A DNA stretch of 41,480 bases from Streptomyces regalis. GTDB lineage: Bacteria > Actinomycetota > Actinomycetes > Streptomycetales > Streptomycetaceae. Where the stretch lies: the NCBI RefSeq assembly GCF_001509475.1, contig NZ_LLZG01000401.1, forward strand, positions 1 to 41,480. The letters are read 5' to 3'. The notes under the pieces were generated by a model, which worked only from the letters and a program-made list of their open reading frames with translations, did not search any database and was not told where the DNA came from. How positions within the stretch are numbered: position 1 is the stretch's first letter; each line of letters opens with the position of its first letter. The translations under genes and the position numbers were made by a program. Of the stretch, positions 17,995-25,260 are shown in pieces.

Positions 17995-18435
17995 CTACAG
18001 CTCCCGGGTGAAGACCACCATCGGCCGACCGGGACCGTCGTAGTCCTCCTCCACGCGCGCGTCGAAGCCGAGGCTGCGGTGGAAGGCGATGGAGCCCTTG
18101 TTGCCGACCGAGGTGATCGCCTTGAGGCGGACCGCTCCCTGGCCTCGGGCCGCATCGGTGAACTCCGTGTAGAGGCGGCGCCCCAGGCCGGTGCCGCGGG
18201 TGTCGTCCCGGGTGGCGATGAGGTGGACGTATCCGGTGTGGTCGGGGGTGACGAAGCCGATGACATATCCGCGGATGCCGTCCTCGGCACGTGCGATGAG
18301 ACAGGTGGCGCCGAACTCCCGCACCAGCACCGGCTGATGGAGCGCGCGCAGGTCGCGCTCGCCCCAGTAACGGGCGTGGTTCTCCAGCACCTGATGGAGG
18401 TCCGAGACATCGGCGGGGACGATCTCAAGCGGCAT
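17995..18435 (-). CDS. GNAT-family N-acetyltransferase
   Basis: This 146-aa GCN5-related acetyltransferase would transfer acetyl from acetyl-CoA to an amine. The acetyl-CoA pyrophosphate loop is visible as TRDDTRGTGLGRRLYTEF, preceded by the beta-4 strand GYVHLIA and followed by KAITSVGNKGSIAFHRSLGF, a classic GNAT ending. ATG 18435 follows AGGA at close spacing; ATG 18447 is an upstream alternative. The substrate is not predictable. It is probably monocistronic. Confidence 0.88.
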   Translation of the reverse strand: MPLEIVPADVSDLHQVLENHARYWGERDLRALHQPVLVREFGATCLIARAEDGIRGYVIGFVTPDHTGYVHLIATRDDTRGTGLGRRLYTEFTDAARGQGAVRLKAITSVGNKGSIAFHRSLGFDARVEEDYDGPGRPMVVFTREL

Positions 18436-18513
18436 GGTCCTGATCATGACACGGGTGGGACGGGTGGGCGGTGACGGGGAGTTGGTCCAGGCTCGCCTCG
18501 TCGATGTGGACGC

Positions 18514-18644
18514 ACCGGGGCCGCCGCTGGCCACGACCGGCACGCCGGCGGCGGCGAGCGCCTTCAGGTCCGGTAGACGGTCCGGACCGACACCTCCAGC
18601 TCGTCGGCGAGTTGACGTGCCGTCATCTGCCCACGCGCAGTCAT
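18514..18644 (-). pseudogene. Frameshifted N-terminal HTH fragment of a DeoR/WYL-type regulator
   Basis: The minus strand reads MTARQLADELEVSVRTVYR from 18626, the usual helix-turn-helix of YafY/WYL and DeoR-like regulators. It then meets an in-frame TGA (18564-18566). Adding one base restores DLKALAAAGVPVVASGGPG, the expected continuation of such proteins. After GPG the similarity ends, so the effector domain is gone. This is a relic with a one-base deletion and loss of the 3' part, lying between the GNAT gene and the unknown gene at 18697. Confidence 0.65.
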
Positions 18645-18696
18645 ACGGTCGTAGCGTCTCCCGCAGGCATCCCCACGACCTCAAGGGAGACAGCAA

Positions 18697-19068
18697 GTGA
18701 TCACCGGATACCTCATCGGCGAGAGCCTTCGCCCCGGCGCCGAGTTCCAGTCGCGGGGCCTCAGGCTGCGCAAGGTCAGCCGGGTCGACGTCTCGGCGAG
18801 TGCGGCCGAGGGCCAGCCCGGACTGTGGACGTTCGTCGAGTGGGAGAGCGACGGCGAGGACGTCACGGCGCTCGCGGAGGCGTTCGCGGCGGCGCTCGAG
18901 CCCGAGAACGGCTGGTACGTCGACTTCGTCGCCGGGGACGATCGTGTGGTCGTCTTCGCCGGGAAGGTGTTCCGCTACCGGCGCGGTGACGGGGCGGGCC
19001 GTGCCGAGGTGGTCGCGTACGGGACGTCGGTGGGGACGCCCGCGCATCAGCTGGACTGGAAGGAGTGA
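18697..19068 (+). CDS. Hypothetical protein, 123 aa
   Basis: I do not recognise this protein. It is soluble, acidic and alternates beta strands with one helix: ITGYLIGESLRPG at the start, GLWTFVEWESDGEDVTALAE and WYVDFVAGDDRVVVFAGKVF in the middle, and a short C-terminal tail. No catalytic motif or signal peptide is seen. GTG 18697 has a good AAGGGAGA ribosome site, and codon use is normal for the window, so the gene is real. It stands alone between the broken HTH fragment and the MarR gene. The GDD..VFAGKVFRY pattern would suit a small nucleotide- or ligand-sensing domain, but this is only a guess. Confidence 0.75.
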   Translation: MITGYLIGESLRPGAEFQSRGLRLRKVSRVDVSASAAEGQPGLWTFVEWESDGEDVTALAEAFAAALEPENGWYVDFVAGDDRVVVFAGKVFRYRRGDGAGRAEVVAYGTSVGTPAHQLDWKE

Positions 19069-19105
19069 GCCGCCCGCGGGTCGGGCAGCGACTGACCCTT
19101 CGTAC

Positions 19106-19121
19106 AATTTGAACCCGAACG
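19106..19121. promoter_or_regulatory. 16-bp operator, copy 1, upstream of marR
   Basis: The reverse strand reads CGTTCGGGTTCAAATT. It shares TTYGGnyTsAAA with five other sites at 21970, 21986, 23546, 30112 and 30220. It lies 40 bases before the MarR start, consistent with autoregulation. Confidence 0.6.
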
Positions 19122-19160
19122 ACACCGCTGTTCGACTCGCCCGCGGCGAAGGAGTGTGCC

Positions 19161-19733
19161 ATGCCCGGCCAACGATCGATCACCGAAGCCGAGAAGCTGG
19201 CCGAGGCCAAGCTCGGTGGTATCCCGCTGCACCGGGAGCAGATGGCCGTGGTCGCCAACATCTACCGCGCGGCCTCGACCGTCCGCCAGCACCTGGAGAA
19301 CTCCGTGTTGCGCGGGGCCGATCTGACCTGGACGGCGTTCGTGGTGCTCTGGGTGGTCTGGGTGTGGGGCGAGTCGGAGACCCGGCATGTCGCGGAGGAG
19401 GCCGGGATCTCCAAGGGGACGCTCACCGGCGTGTCGCGGACGCTGGAGGGGCGGGGGCTGATGAAGCGGGCCGGGCACCCGACCGACGGCAGGCTGGTGC
19501 TGCTCAGCCTGACCGAGGAAGGGGAGGCGCTGATGCGGCGCCTGTTCCCGGCCTTCAACGACGAGGAGGCCTTCGTCGCCGGGCGGCTCAGCGACCAGGA
19601 GTGCCGGAGCGTCGCGGAGGGGCTGCGCCGGGTGGTGCTCCAGGTCGAGGAGCAGGGCGAGGAGCGCCGGCTCGCCCTTCTCGACGGGGCCGAGCCGGCA
19701 CCGCGGCGCAGCGGACGCCGACCGAAGGCCTGA
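19161..19733 (+). CDS. MarR-family transcriptional regulator
   Basis: This 190-aa winged-helix protein fits the MarR family. A helical N-terminus (about 1-50) contributes to dimerisation. The DNA-binding part is LTWTAFVVLWVVWVWGESET, HVAEEAGISKGTLTGVSRTL (recognition helix) and RGLMKRAGHPTDGRLVLLSL (wing, with the DGR usual in the family). A C-terminal dimer helix and a basic tail (RRSGRRPKA) follow. ATG 19161 has AAGGAG at the right distance. The 16-bp operator shared with the puu- and hpa-like genes lies just upstream, so this MarR is the best candidate for the regulator of that whole region; MarR proteins (HpaR) control homoprotocatechuate genes in other bacteria. The TetR at 23699 is the rival. 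Confidence 0.9.
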   Translation: MPGQRSITEAEKLAEAKLGGIPLHREQMAVVANIYRAASTVRQHLENSVLRGADLTWTAFVVLWVVWVWGESETRHVAEEAGISKGTLTGVSRTLEGRGLMKRAGHPTDGRLVLLSLTEEGEALMRRLFPAFNDEEAFVAGRLSDQECRSVAEGLRRVVLQVEEQGEERRLALLDGAEPAPRRSGRRPKA

Positions 19734-19748
19734 GCCACGCCCGCCTGT

Positions 19749-20459
19749 TCAGCGACGCTCGCGTGCGGCCCGCACCAGGGCGTCGAAGAGGCCCTGCTCT
19801 GCCGGATCCCGGTGCGCGGTGTCCTCGGGGTGCCACTGCACGGCCGTGAACCACCCTTCCGCGCCCGGGAGTTCGACCCCTTCCACCGTCCCGTCGGCGG
19901 CGCGCGCGGTGACCGTGAGTCCTGTGCCGAGGCGGTCGACGCGCTGGTGGTGGTAGCAGGAGGCCTCCGCCTTCTCGGCGCCGGTGGCCTGTTCCAGCAG
20001 GGTGCCGGGCCGGATCGGCACCGGGTGCACTAGGTGCCGGTGTTCGCGCTCGGGGCCGCCCATGTCCTGTTCCAGGGTGCCGCCGAGGGCTACGTTCACG
20101 ACCTGCAGGCCCCGGCAGATCGCCAGCAGGGGGATGCCCAGATCCAGAGTCCGCCGGGCGACTTCGAGGTCGGAGGCGTCCTGGAGGTCGTCGACGTCGT
20201 AGACGGTGTCGTGGATGCCGTCAGCGCCGTAGCGGTGCGGGGCGAGGTCGCCGCCGCCGGGGAGCAGGACGCCGTCGAAGCGGGCGAGCCGCTCCGCCAC
20301 GTCGGCGTCGGCAGGGTCGGCCGGGTGGATGCTCGCCGGTTCGCCGCCCGCTCGCCACACCGCCTCGATCAGCGCGCGGGCGTTGACCTCGGCCGCGTAC
20401 CGGAGGGCGGAGGTGGTGGCGCAGAAGCGGGCGGGAACGGCGATCAGCGGGCGGGTCAC
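19749..20459 (-). CDS. puuD: PuuD-like gamma-glutamyl-GABA hydrolase
   Basis: This 236-aa class I glutamine-amidotransferase-like hydrolase would remove the gamma-glutamyl group from a carboxylated amine such as gamma-glutamyl-GABA. The nucleophile is C115 in LAICRGLQVVNV, and the H210/E212 pair lies in AVQWHPED. GGTLEQD and YHHQRVD match the peptidase C26 / PuuD branch. The GTG start overlaps the TGA of the aldehyde dehydrogenase gene (GTGA), so it is translated with it. It ends 15 bases from the convergent MarR gene. The family also includes enzymes acting on other gamma-glutamyl amides, which matters here because the substrate amine of this locus is uncertain. Confidence 0.9.
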   Translation of the reverse strand: MTRPLIAVPARFCATTSALRYAAEVNARALIEAVWRAGGEPASIHPADPADADVAERLARFDGVLLPGGGDLAPHRYGADGIHDTVYDVDDLQDASDLEVARRTLDLGIPLLAICRGLQVVNVALGGTLEQDMGGPEREHRHLVHPVPIRPGTLLEQATGAEKAEASCYHHQRVDRLGTGLTVTARAADGTVEGVELPGAEGWFTAVQWHPEDTAHRDPAEQGLFDALVRAARERR

Positions 20460-21946
20460 AGCTGGATCCAGGTGGTCTTGAGCTCGGTGTACTTCTCCAG
20501 GGCGTGGGCGGACTTGTCGCGGCCGTTCCCGGACTGCTTCATGCCGCCGAAGGGGACGGTCAGGTCGCCCTCCTCGTAGCAGTTGACCCAGACCGTGCCG
20601 GCTTTCAGAGCGCGGGAGACGCGGTGGGCGGTGGAGAGGTCGGAGGTCCACAGGCCGGCGGCGAGACCGTACTCGGTCGCGTTGGCCAGTCGTACCGCCT
20701 CGTCGAGGTCGTCGAAGGCGAGGACGGACAGGACGGGGCCGAAGATCTCCTCGCGGGCGAGCCGCATCCCAGGGTCCACGTGAGCGAAGACGGTCGGCTG
20801 CAGGAAGCTGCCGCCGGTCTCGGTGAGGGTGCGGGAGCCGCCCGTGAGCAGGCGGGCGCCCTCGGCCAGGCCCGTGGCGATGTGGTCCTGCACCCGCCCC
20901 AGGTGGTCCTCGCCGACCAGGGCGCCCATCTCGGTGGCCGGATCGAGGGGGTCACCGACCCGCAGCTCCTGGGCCCGCCGGACGATCGCCTCGGTGACCT
21001 GGTCGGCGATCGAGGAGTGCACCAGCAGCCGGGAGGGGGCCGTGCACATCTCGCCCTGGTTGAAGAAGATGCCCCATGCGGCGGTGGCGGCGGCCTGCTC
21101 CAGGTCGGGGGCGTCCGGCAGGATGATGTTGGGCGATTTGCCGCCCAGCTCCAGCCAGACGCGCTTGAGGTTGGAGTCGGCCGCATAGTGCAGGAAGTGG
21201 CGGCCCACGGCGGTGGACCCGGTGAAGGCCAGGACGTCGACGTCGGGGTGGAGTCCGAGGGCCCGCCCGGCGACGGGACCGTTGCCGTTCACGACGTTGA
21301 GCACCCCGGGTGGCAGCCCCGCCTCGGTGGCCAGGCGGCCGAGCAGAAGGGCGGACAGGGGGGAGCTCTCGGACGGCTTCAGTACGACCGTGCAGCCGGC
21401 CGCGAGCGCCGGGGCGACCTTCCAACCCGCCAGCGTCAGGGGGAAGTTCCAGGGCACGACGGCGCCGACGACACCGGCCGGTTCGCGGGTGACGAGGGCC
21501 AGGGCGTCGGGGGCGGTGTGCGGGGACTCGTCGGTGAGCTTGTCGGCGAGCTGGCCGTACCAGCGGAAGGTGGTGATGGCGGCGCGCAGTTCGATGTCGT
21601 ACGCGTCCGTGATCGGTTTGCCCATCTCCAGGCTGATGGTCAGCGCCAGTTCGGCGCGCTGCTCCTGAAGCAGGTCGGCGATCCGCAACAGCACCCGGCC
21701 GCGCTCGGCGGGCGCGAGGCGCGGCCACGGCCCGGCGTCGAAGGCGCGGCGGGCGGCCGCGACCGCCGCGTCCACCTCGGCGGCGCCCCCGTCGGCGACC
21801 TGCGCCAGCACTTGGCCGTCCCGGGGCGAGACGGCCGTGAAGGCCCCTCCCCCGCCCGGCTCGTCGGCGCCGTCGATGTGATGGGCGCCGGACAATTCCA
21901 GGGACTTGGCGCGACGCAGCCACTCCTCTTGGGCGACGTCCAGCAT
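20456..21946 (-). CDS. puuC: PuuC-like (gamma-glutamyl)aminoaldehyde dehydrogenase
   Basis: This 496-aa NAD(P)-dependent aldehyde dehydrogenase has catalytic C301 (FFNQGEMCTAPSR), general base E266 (LELGGKSPN) and the coenzyme loop FTGSTAVGR. Its C-terminal ending VPFGGMKQSGNGRDKSAHAL, then EKYTELKTTWIQL, is very close to the PuuC signature of the glutamylated-putrescine pathway. It would oxidise gamma-glutamyl-aminobutyraldehyde or a related aldehyde to the acid for PuuD. ATG 21946 follows GGAGGTCC-type sequence. Two tandem copies of the shared operator lie 24-55 bases upstream. The gene forms an operon with puuD. Confidence 0.92.
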   Translation of the reverse strand: MLDVAQEEWLRRAKSLELSGAHHIDGADEPGGGGAFTAVSPRDGQVLAQVADGGAAEVDAAVAAARRAFDAGPWPRLAPAERGRVLLRIADLLQEQRAELALTISLEMGKPITDAYDIELRAAITTFRWYGQLADKLTDESPHTAPDALALVTREPAGVVGAVVPWNFPLTLAGWKVAPALAAGCTVVLKPSESSPLSALLLGRLATEAGLPPGVLNVVNGNGPVAGRALGLHPDVDVLAFTGSTAVGRHFLHYAADSNLKRVWLELGGKSPNIILPDAPDLEQAAATAAWGIFFNQGEMCTAPSRLLVHSSIADQVTEAIVRRAQELRVGDPLDPATEMGALVGEDHLGRVQDHIATGLAEGARLLTGGSRTLTETGGSFLQPTVFAHVDPGMRLAREEIFGPVLSVLAFDDLDEAVRLANATEYGLAAGLWTSDLSTAHRVSRALKAGTVWVNCYEEGDLTVPFGGMKQSGNGRDKSAHALEKYTELKTTWIQL

Positions 21947-21969
21947 GCGGGACCTCCGAGAGAACGTTT

Positions 21970-22001
21970 AATTTCAAACCAAATTGATTTCAAACCAAAT
22001 G
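21970..22001. promoter_or_regulatory. Tandem 16-bp operators, copies 2 and 3, upstream of puuC
   Basis: ATTTCAAACCAAAT occurs twice with a period of exactly 16 bases (21971-21984 and 21987-22000), embedded in AATTTCAAACCAAATT and GATTTCAAACCAAATG. Read in reverse they give AATTTGGTTTGAAATT and CATTTGGTTTGAAATC, matching the other sites. The A/T-richness stands out sharply from the surroundings. The tandem spacing suggests cooperative binding of two dimers. Confidence 0.75.
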
Positions 22002-22025
22002 GGCCGGGTTCGGCCCGTTGCCGGG

Positions 22026-22060
22026 CGCCACCCGGCCGGCGGTTGCCCGGCCGGGTGGCG
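22026..22060. terminator. Perfect 14-bp stem-loop after the permease gene
   Basis: CGCCACCCGGCCGG (22026-22039) and CCGGCCGGGTGGCG (22047-22060) pair perfectly around a 7-base loop. It lies 8 bases after the permease stop on the minus strand and before the puuC operator, so it separates the two units. Confidence 0.8.
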
Positions 22061-22067
22061 TGAGGGA

Positions 22068-23525
22068 CTACGCGCGGGCAGAGCGCGTCAGCCGGCCGGC
22101 GAGGACGCCCAGCACCAGGACGGCCGGAACCGCCATCTGAAGCCACACGGCGGTGGTCCGGTCCCCGCCGATGAGGGTCGTGAAGTTCTCGACGATCAGC
22201 CAGATGGCCCCGGCGATTCCCAGCGCCCCCAGCACGGGGGCGATCAGCGTGTTCCACGGCCGGGTGTCGAGGCGCTCGCGCCGGAAGAAGGCGACGACCG
22301 AGGCCGAGGTCAGGAAGTACAGGAGCATGATCGCCAGCACGGCGATCCCGCTCCCCCACGAGAACAGGGTGACCACCGGGTCCTTGCCGGCCAGCGCGAA
22401 CGGGATCACCAGGAGTACGGCGATGGCCGTTTGCACGAAGCCCGCCGTGCCGGGCGAGTGCCGGCGGTTGACCGCCGACAGCCTGCGCGGCAGGAGGCCC
22501 TCGCGACTGAGCGAGAACAGGTAGCGGTTGGCCGAGTTGTGGAAGGCGAGGATGCCGGCGAAGAGCGAGGTGGCCAGCAGGATCGGCAGCACGTCGTTGG
22601 CCCAGCCGCCGAACTGGGCGGCGATCGGACCGAAGACGAACACCGTCGAGTCACCGCTCTCCAGCGCCTGCCCGGCGGCCGCCGTCGCCTTCGAGGCGCC
22701 GTAGGAGGAGATCACCATCCAGGAGGCGAAGGCGAAGAAGCCGGTGACGAGGACGACAGCGAGATAGGTGGCCCGGGGCACCGTTCTGCGGGGCTCGCGG
22801 GCCTCCTCGCCGTAGATCGCGGTGGCCTCGAAGCCGATCATCGACGCCACGGCGAACATCAACGCCACACCCGGAGCCCCGTCCAGGGCCGCGCCCGGCG
22901 AGAACGTGTCCGCGAGCCCGAGCCCCTCGGGCCCGCCACCCTTGACGAGGGTGACGACCGCGAAGGCGCCCAGGATGCTGAACTCGGCCAGCACGAACAC
23001 GGCCAGCACCTTCGCGCCCATCTCGATGCCGAGGGCGCCGAGGACCTGCACGATCGCCATGGTGACCAGGGCACACGCCCACCAGGGCACGTCCGCCCCG
23101 GCGTAGTGCGCCAGCAGGCCGCTGAGGGTCGCCCCGTACAGGCCGTACATGGCGGCCTGCACCGCGCAGTACGCGAAGAGGGCGATCCCCGCACTGCCGT
23201 TGCCGAGGTCTTTGCCGAGCCCCTTGCCGATGTACCGGTAGAAGGCCCCGGCGTCCACGACATGCCGGCCCATGGCGACGAAGCCGACCGAGAACAGCAG
23301 GATGATCAGGCCGGCCGCGAGATAGGCGGCCGGGGCGGCGGCCCCGTTCCCGATGGCTACGGCGATGGGGGCGGCGCCCGCGACGCCGGTCAGCGGCGCC
23401 TGGGCGGAGAGGACGAAGAAGAGGATGCCCAGCACGCCGAGGGAGTTGGGCTTGAGCTTGCCTGCGGTGGAGGCGTCGGGCGCGGTCTGGTTCCGGACCG
23501 CCGTCTGACTGTCCACTCGGATCAC
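22068..23525 (-). CDS. APC-family amino acid/polyamine permease (PuuP-like)
   Basis: This 485-aa integral membrane protein of the amino acid-polyamine-organocation family has about 12 hydrophobic segments. The family start is NSLGVLGILFFVLSAQAPLT, with the GAGAFYRYIGKGLGK-type helix-3 region visible as VVDAGAFYRYIGKGLGKDLG, and FEATAIYGEEAREPRRTVPR in the cytoplasmic loop. It would import an amine or amino acid by proton or sodium coupling. Its place between puuC/puuD and the regulator makes it the likely uptake system of the pathway, comparable to PuuP. GTG 23525 starts the longest form; GTG 23516 has a better AGGTGA site and may be the true start. A shared operator lies 20 bases upstream. 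Confidence 0.9.
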   Translation of the reverse strand: MIRVDSQTAVRNQTAPDASTAGKLKPNSLGVLGILFFVLSAQAPLTGVAGAAPIAVAIGNGAAAPAAYLAAGLIILLFSVGFVAMGRHVVDAGAFYRYIGKGLGKDLGNGSAGIALFAYCAVQAAMYGLYGATLSGLLAHYAGADVPWWACALVTMAIVQVLGALGIEMGAKVLAVFVLAEFSILGAFAVVTLVKGGGPEGLGLADTFSPGAALDGAPGVALMFAVASMIGFEATAIYGEEAREPRRTVPRATYLAVVLVTGFFAFASWMVISSYGASKATAAAGQALESGDSTVFVFGPIAAQFGGWANDVLPILLATSLFAGILAFHNSANRYLFSLSREGLLPRRLSAVNRRHSPGTAGFVQTAIAVLLVIPFALAGKDPVVTLFSWGSGIAVLAIMLLYFLTSASVVAFFRRERLDTRPWNTLIAPVLGALGIAGAIWLIVENFTTLIGGDRTTAVWLQMAVPAVLVLGVLAGRLTRSARA

Positions 23526-23545
23526 CTGCCTGGGGAAGAGGACTT

Positions 23546-23561
23546 CGTTTCAGGCCAAACG
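23546..23561. promoter_or_regulatory. 16-bp operator, copy 4, upstream of the permease
   Basis: CGTTTCAGGCCAAACG (reverse CGTTTGGCCTGAAACG) is the most symmetric copy (CGTTT...AAACG). It is centred about 28 bases before the permease start. Confidence 0.7.
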
Positions 23562-23612
23562 AGTTGCCTCATGGTGGGCTGGAACTATCCGTTTGGCAAG
23601 GGGGTGAGGGCA

Positions 23613-23646
23613 AGATTTGGTACGGCGGTGCCGAGATTTGATACGG
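23613..23646. repeat. Direct repeat upstream of the permease
   Basis: AGATTTGGTACGG (23613-23625) and AGATTTGATACGG (23634-23646) differ at one base and are spaced by 21 bases, two helical turns. They lie upstream of the operator copy 4. They could bind a second regulator such as the neighbouring TetR. Confidence 0.5.
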
Positions 23647-23658
23647 CAACGAGAACAG

Positions 23659-23683
23659 ACCCCGGGCCACAGGTGCCCGGGGT
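23659..23683. terminator. Stem-loop terminator after the TetR gene
   Basis: ACCCCGGGC (23659-23667) pairs perfectly with GCCCGGGGT (23675-23683) around a 7-base loop, 16 bases after the TetR stop on the minus strand. It ends the ferredoxin-to-TetR transcript. Confidence 0.75.
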
Positions 23684-23698
23684 CCCGGAAAACGCAGG

Positions 23699-24358
23699 TC
23701 AGCTGCCGTTCTCCGGCAGGTCGACGCCGTCGTTCTCCGGTGCCTGGTCACCGTCGGCCGCCAGCAGTCGGAGCAGGCCCCGCAGCTCCTCGATCGCGGC
23801 GTCGGTGGTCCGGGGCTCGCCGAAGACGAGCTGGTGCAGTACGAGCCCGTCCAGGGCGGCGAAGACCAGCCGGGTCAGCGGGCGGCCGGCGCCGTCGGGC
23901 AGCATGCGGAACAGCTCGCGCTCGGTGGCGTCGAAGTAGTCGTCGTACAGGGCGCGGATCTGCGGCAGCAGCTCCGGTCGGCGCCGGGCTTCCAGCAGGA
24001 GCTCGTACTGGAAGGCCTGGATGTCCGGGTCGGCCGTGACCATGTCCGAGACCCCGACCGAGAAGTCGGCGACCTTGCCGGTGCCGGGTTCGAGCGCGCT
24101 GGTGCTGAGCGAGGTGCGGATCGCGTGGGCGAGGGCCTCCTCGATCAGCGCGTCGCGCGAGCCGAAGTGGTGGACGACCAGTCCGTGCGTGGTGCCCGCC
24201 TCCTGCGCGACCGCCCGGTAGGTGAGCTTGCGCAGCCCGCCCCGCGCCACGACCCGCACCGCGGCGTTCAGCAGCGCCTCCCGGCCCTCGCCGTAGTTCA
24301 TGCGCCGGCGCGGCTTGCGGCCCTCGGGGCTCTCGGGACCCTCGGCGGATGCGGTCAT
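23699..24358 (-). CDS. TetR/AcrR-family transcriptional regulator
   Basis: This 219-aa regulator has a TetR helix-turn-helix at about residues 25-70 (REALLNAAVRVVARGGLRKL, TYRAVAQEAGTTHGLVVHHF, GSRDALIEEAL) and a helical ligand-binding domain to the end. ATG 24358 follows AAGGTC. A basic patch (GRKPRRRMNYG) precedes the HTH. It is the last gene of the minus-strand run that starts at the ferredoxin, 44 bases after the FAH-family gene. No shared operator lies directly before it, so if it controls the pathway it is made as part of the operon. Its ligand is probably a pathway intermediate or the inducing amine. The direct repeats at 23613 are possible targets. Confidence 0.9.
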   Translation of the reverse strand: MTASAEGPESPEGRKPRRRMNYGEGREALLNAAVRVVARGGLRKLTYRAVAQEAGTTHGLVVHHFGSRDALIEEALAHAIRTSLSTSALEPGTGKVADFSVGVSDMVTADPDIQAFQYELLLEARRRPELLPQIRALYDDYFDATERELFRMLPDGAGRPLTRLVFAALDGLVLHQLVFGEPRTTDAAIEELRGLLRLLAADGDQAPENDGVDLPENGS

Positions 24359-24402
24359 GTTCGTGACCTTACCCGCCGGGTCGGACACCGCCGCCTGCGT
24401 GG

Positions 24403-25257
24403 TCAACGCTTGGGCGGGCGGACGCCGCGGAACTCCCAGTCGCCGCCGAGCGCGGTCGACAGCACCTCCTCGGACTCGGTGGGCTGGGCGCCGACGTCGG
24501 TGCGGATCGGGGTCGGTCCGGTGACGATGTGGTTGGTGAGCCGGCCGAGACCCTCGACCTCGACCTCGACGACGTCTCCGGGCTGCACGGGCCGGGAGTT
24601 GGCCGGCGTACCGGACAGGAGCACGTCGCCCGGGTACAGGGTGATGGTGCGGGCGATGTCGGCGACGAGGTAGTGCATGTCCCACTTCATCTCGTCCGTC
24701 GAACCGTCCTGGACGACCTCGCCGTTGACGTACGTCCGCAGCCGCTTGCCGTGGAAGTCCCAGTCGGTCACCAGGCCCGGCCCAAGGGGGCAGAGAGTGT
24801 CCGAGCCCTTCACTCGCAGCATCGACCCGGCGTCGGTGTCGCGGAAGTCGTGCAGCCCGTAGTCGTTGGCGACGGTGTAGCCGGCGATGTACTCCCCCGC
24901 CTCGGCCGGGGAGATGTTCCGCGCGGTCTTCCCGATCACGATGGCGACCTCGCCCTCGTAGTTGAGCCAATTGCAGCCCTCGGGGCGGACGATGGCGCCC
25001 TTGTGGGAGTTGAGGGAGGAGGTCGGCTTGTGGAAGTACGTAGGCGTCTGCGGGAGCTCGATCCGGAACTCGTCCACCCGGCTGCGGTGGTTGAGGTGGA
25101 CGGCGATCACCTTGGAGGGGACCACCGGGGGCAGGTGCCGGGCGTCCTCGATCTTGACGCGGCGGCCGTCCCCGGCGACGAGTTCGTCGCCGTCGACGGT
25201 GACCTGGACGGCGGCGCCCTCGAGGAGGATGCGGCGATACTCAGAAAATGCAGCCAT
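24403..25257 (-). CDS. Fumarylacetoacetate hydrolase-family enzyme (HpaG-like isomerase/decarboxylase)
   Basis: This 284-aa enzyme belongs to the FAH fold family. Its divalent-metal site is visible in NYEGEVAIVIG (two glutamates) and in the downstream DYGLHDFRDTDAGSMLRVKG segment; SGTPANSRPVQPGDVVEVEV is the conserved C-terminal strand block. In homoprotocatechuate degradation, HpaG-type members isomerise and decarboxylate the ring-cleavage acid made by HpaE. Direct placement 3 bases after hpaD and next to hpaE supports that role. The GGAGGT ribosome site of ATG 25257 lies inside the hpaD stop region. Other FAH members hydrolyse acylpyruvates, so the exact reaction is inferred from context. 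Confidence 0.85.
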   Translation of the reverse strand: MAAFSEYRRILLEGAAVQVTVDGDELVAGDGRRVKIEDARHLPPVVPSKVIAVHLNHRSRVDEFRIELPQTPTYFHKPTSSLNSHKGAIVRPEGCNWLNYEGEVAIVIGKTARNISPAEAGEYIAGYTVANDYGLHDFRDTDAGSMLRVKGSDTLCPLGPGLVTDWDFHGKRLRTYVNGEVVQDGSTDEMKWDMHYLVADIARTITLYPGDVLLSGTPANSRPVQPGDVVEVEVEGLGRLTNHIVTGPTPIRTDVGAQPTESEEVLSTALGGDWEFRGVRPPKR

Positions 25258-25260
25258 GTC

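Noticed and set aside
22001..22017. GGGCCG-GGTTC-GGCCC hairpin next to the puuC operator
   Set aside because: Short and GC-driven; the much stronger stem at 22026-22060 explains termination, so this one is probably chance.
21984..23939. 651-codon open frame antisense to the permease
   Set aside because: Composition is low-complexity (E, R, Q, G), with no recognisable domain; the permease on the other strand has clear membrane helices.
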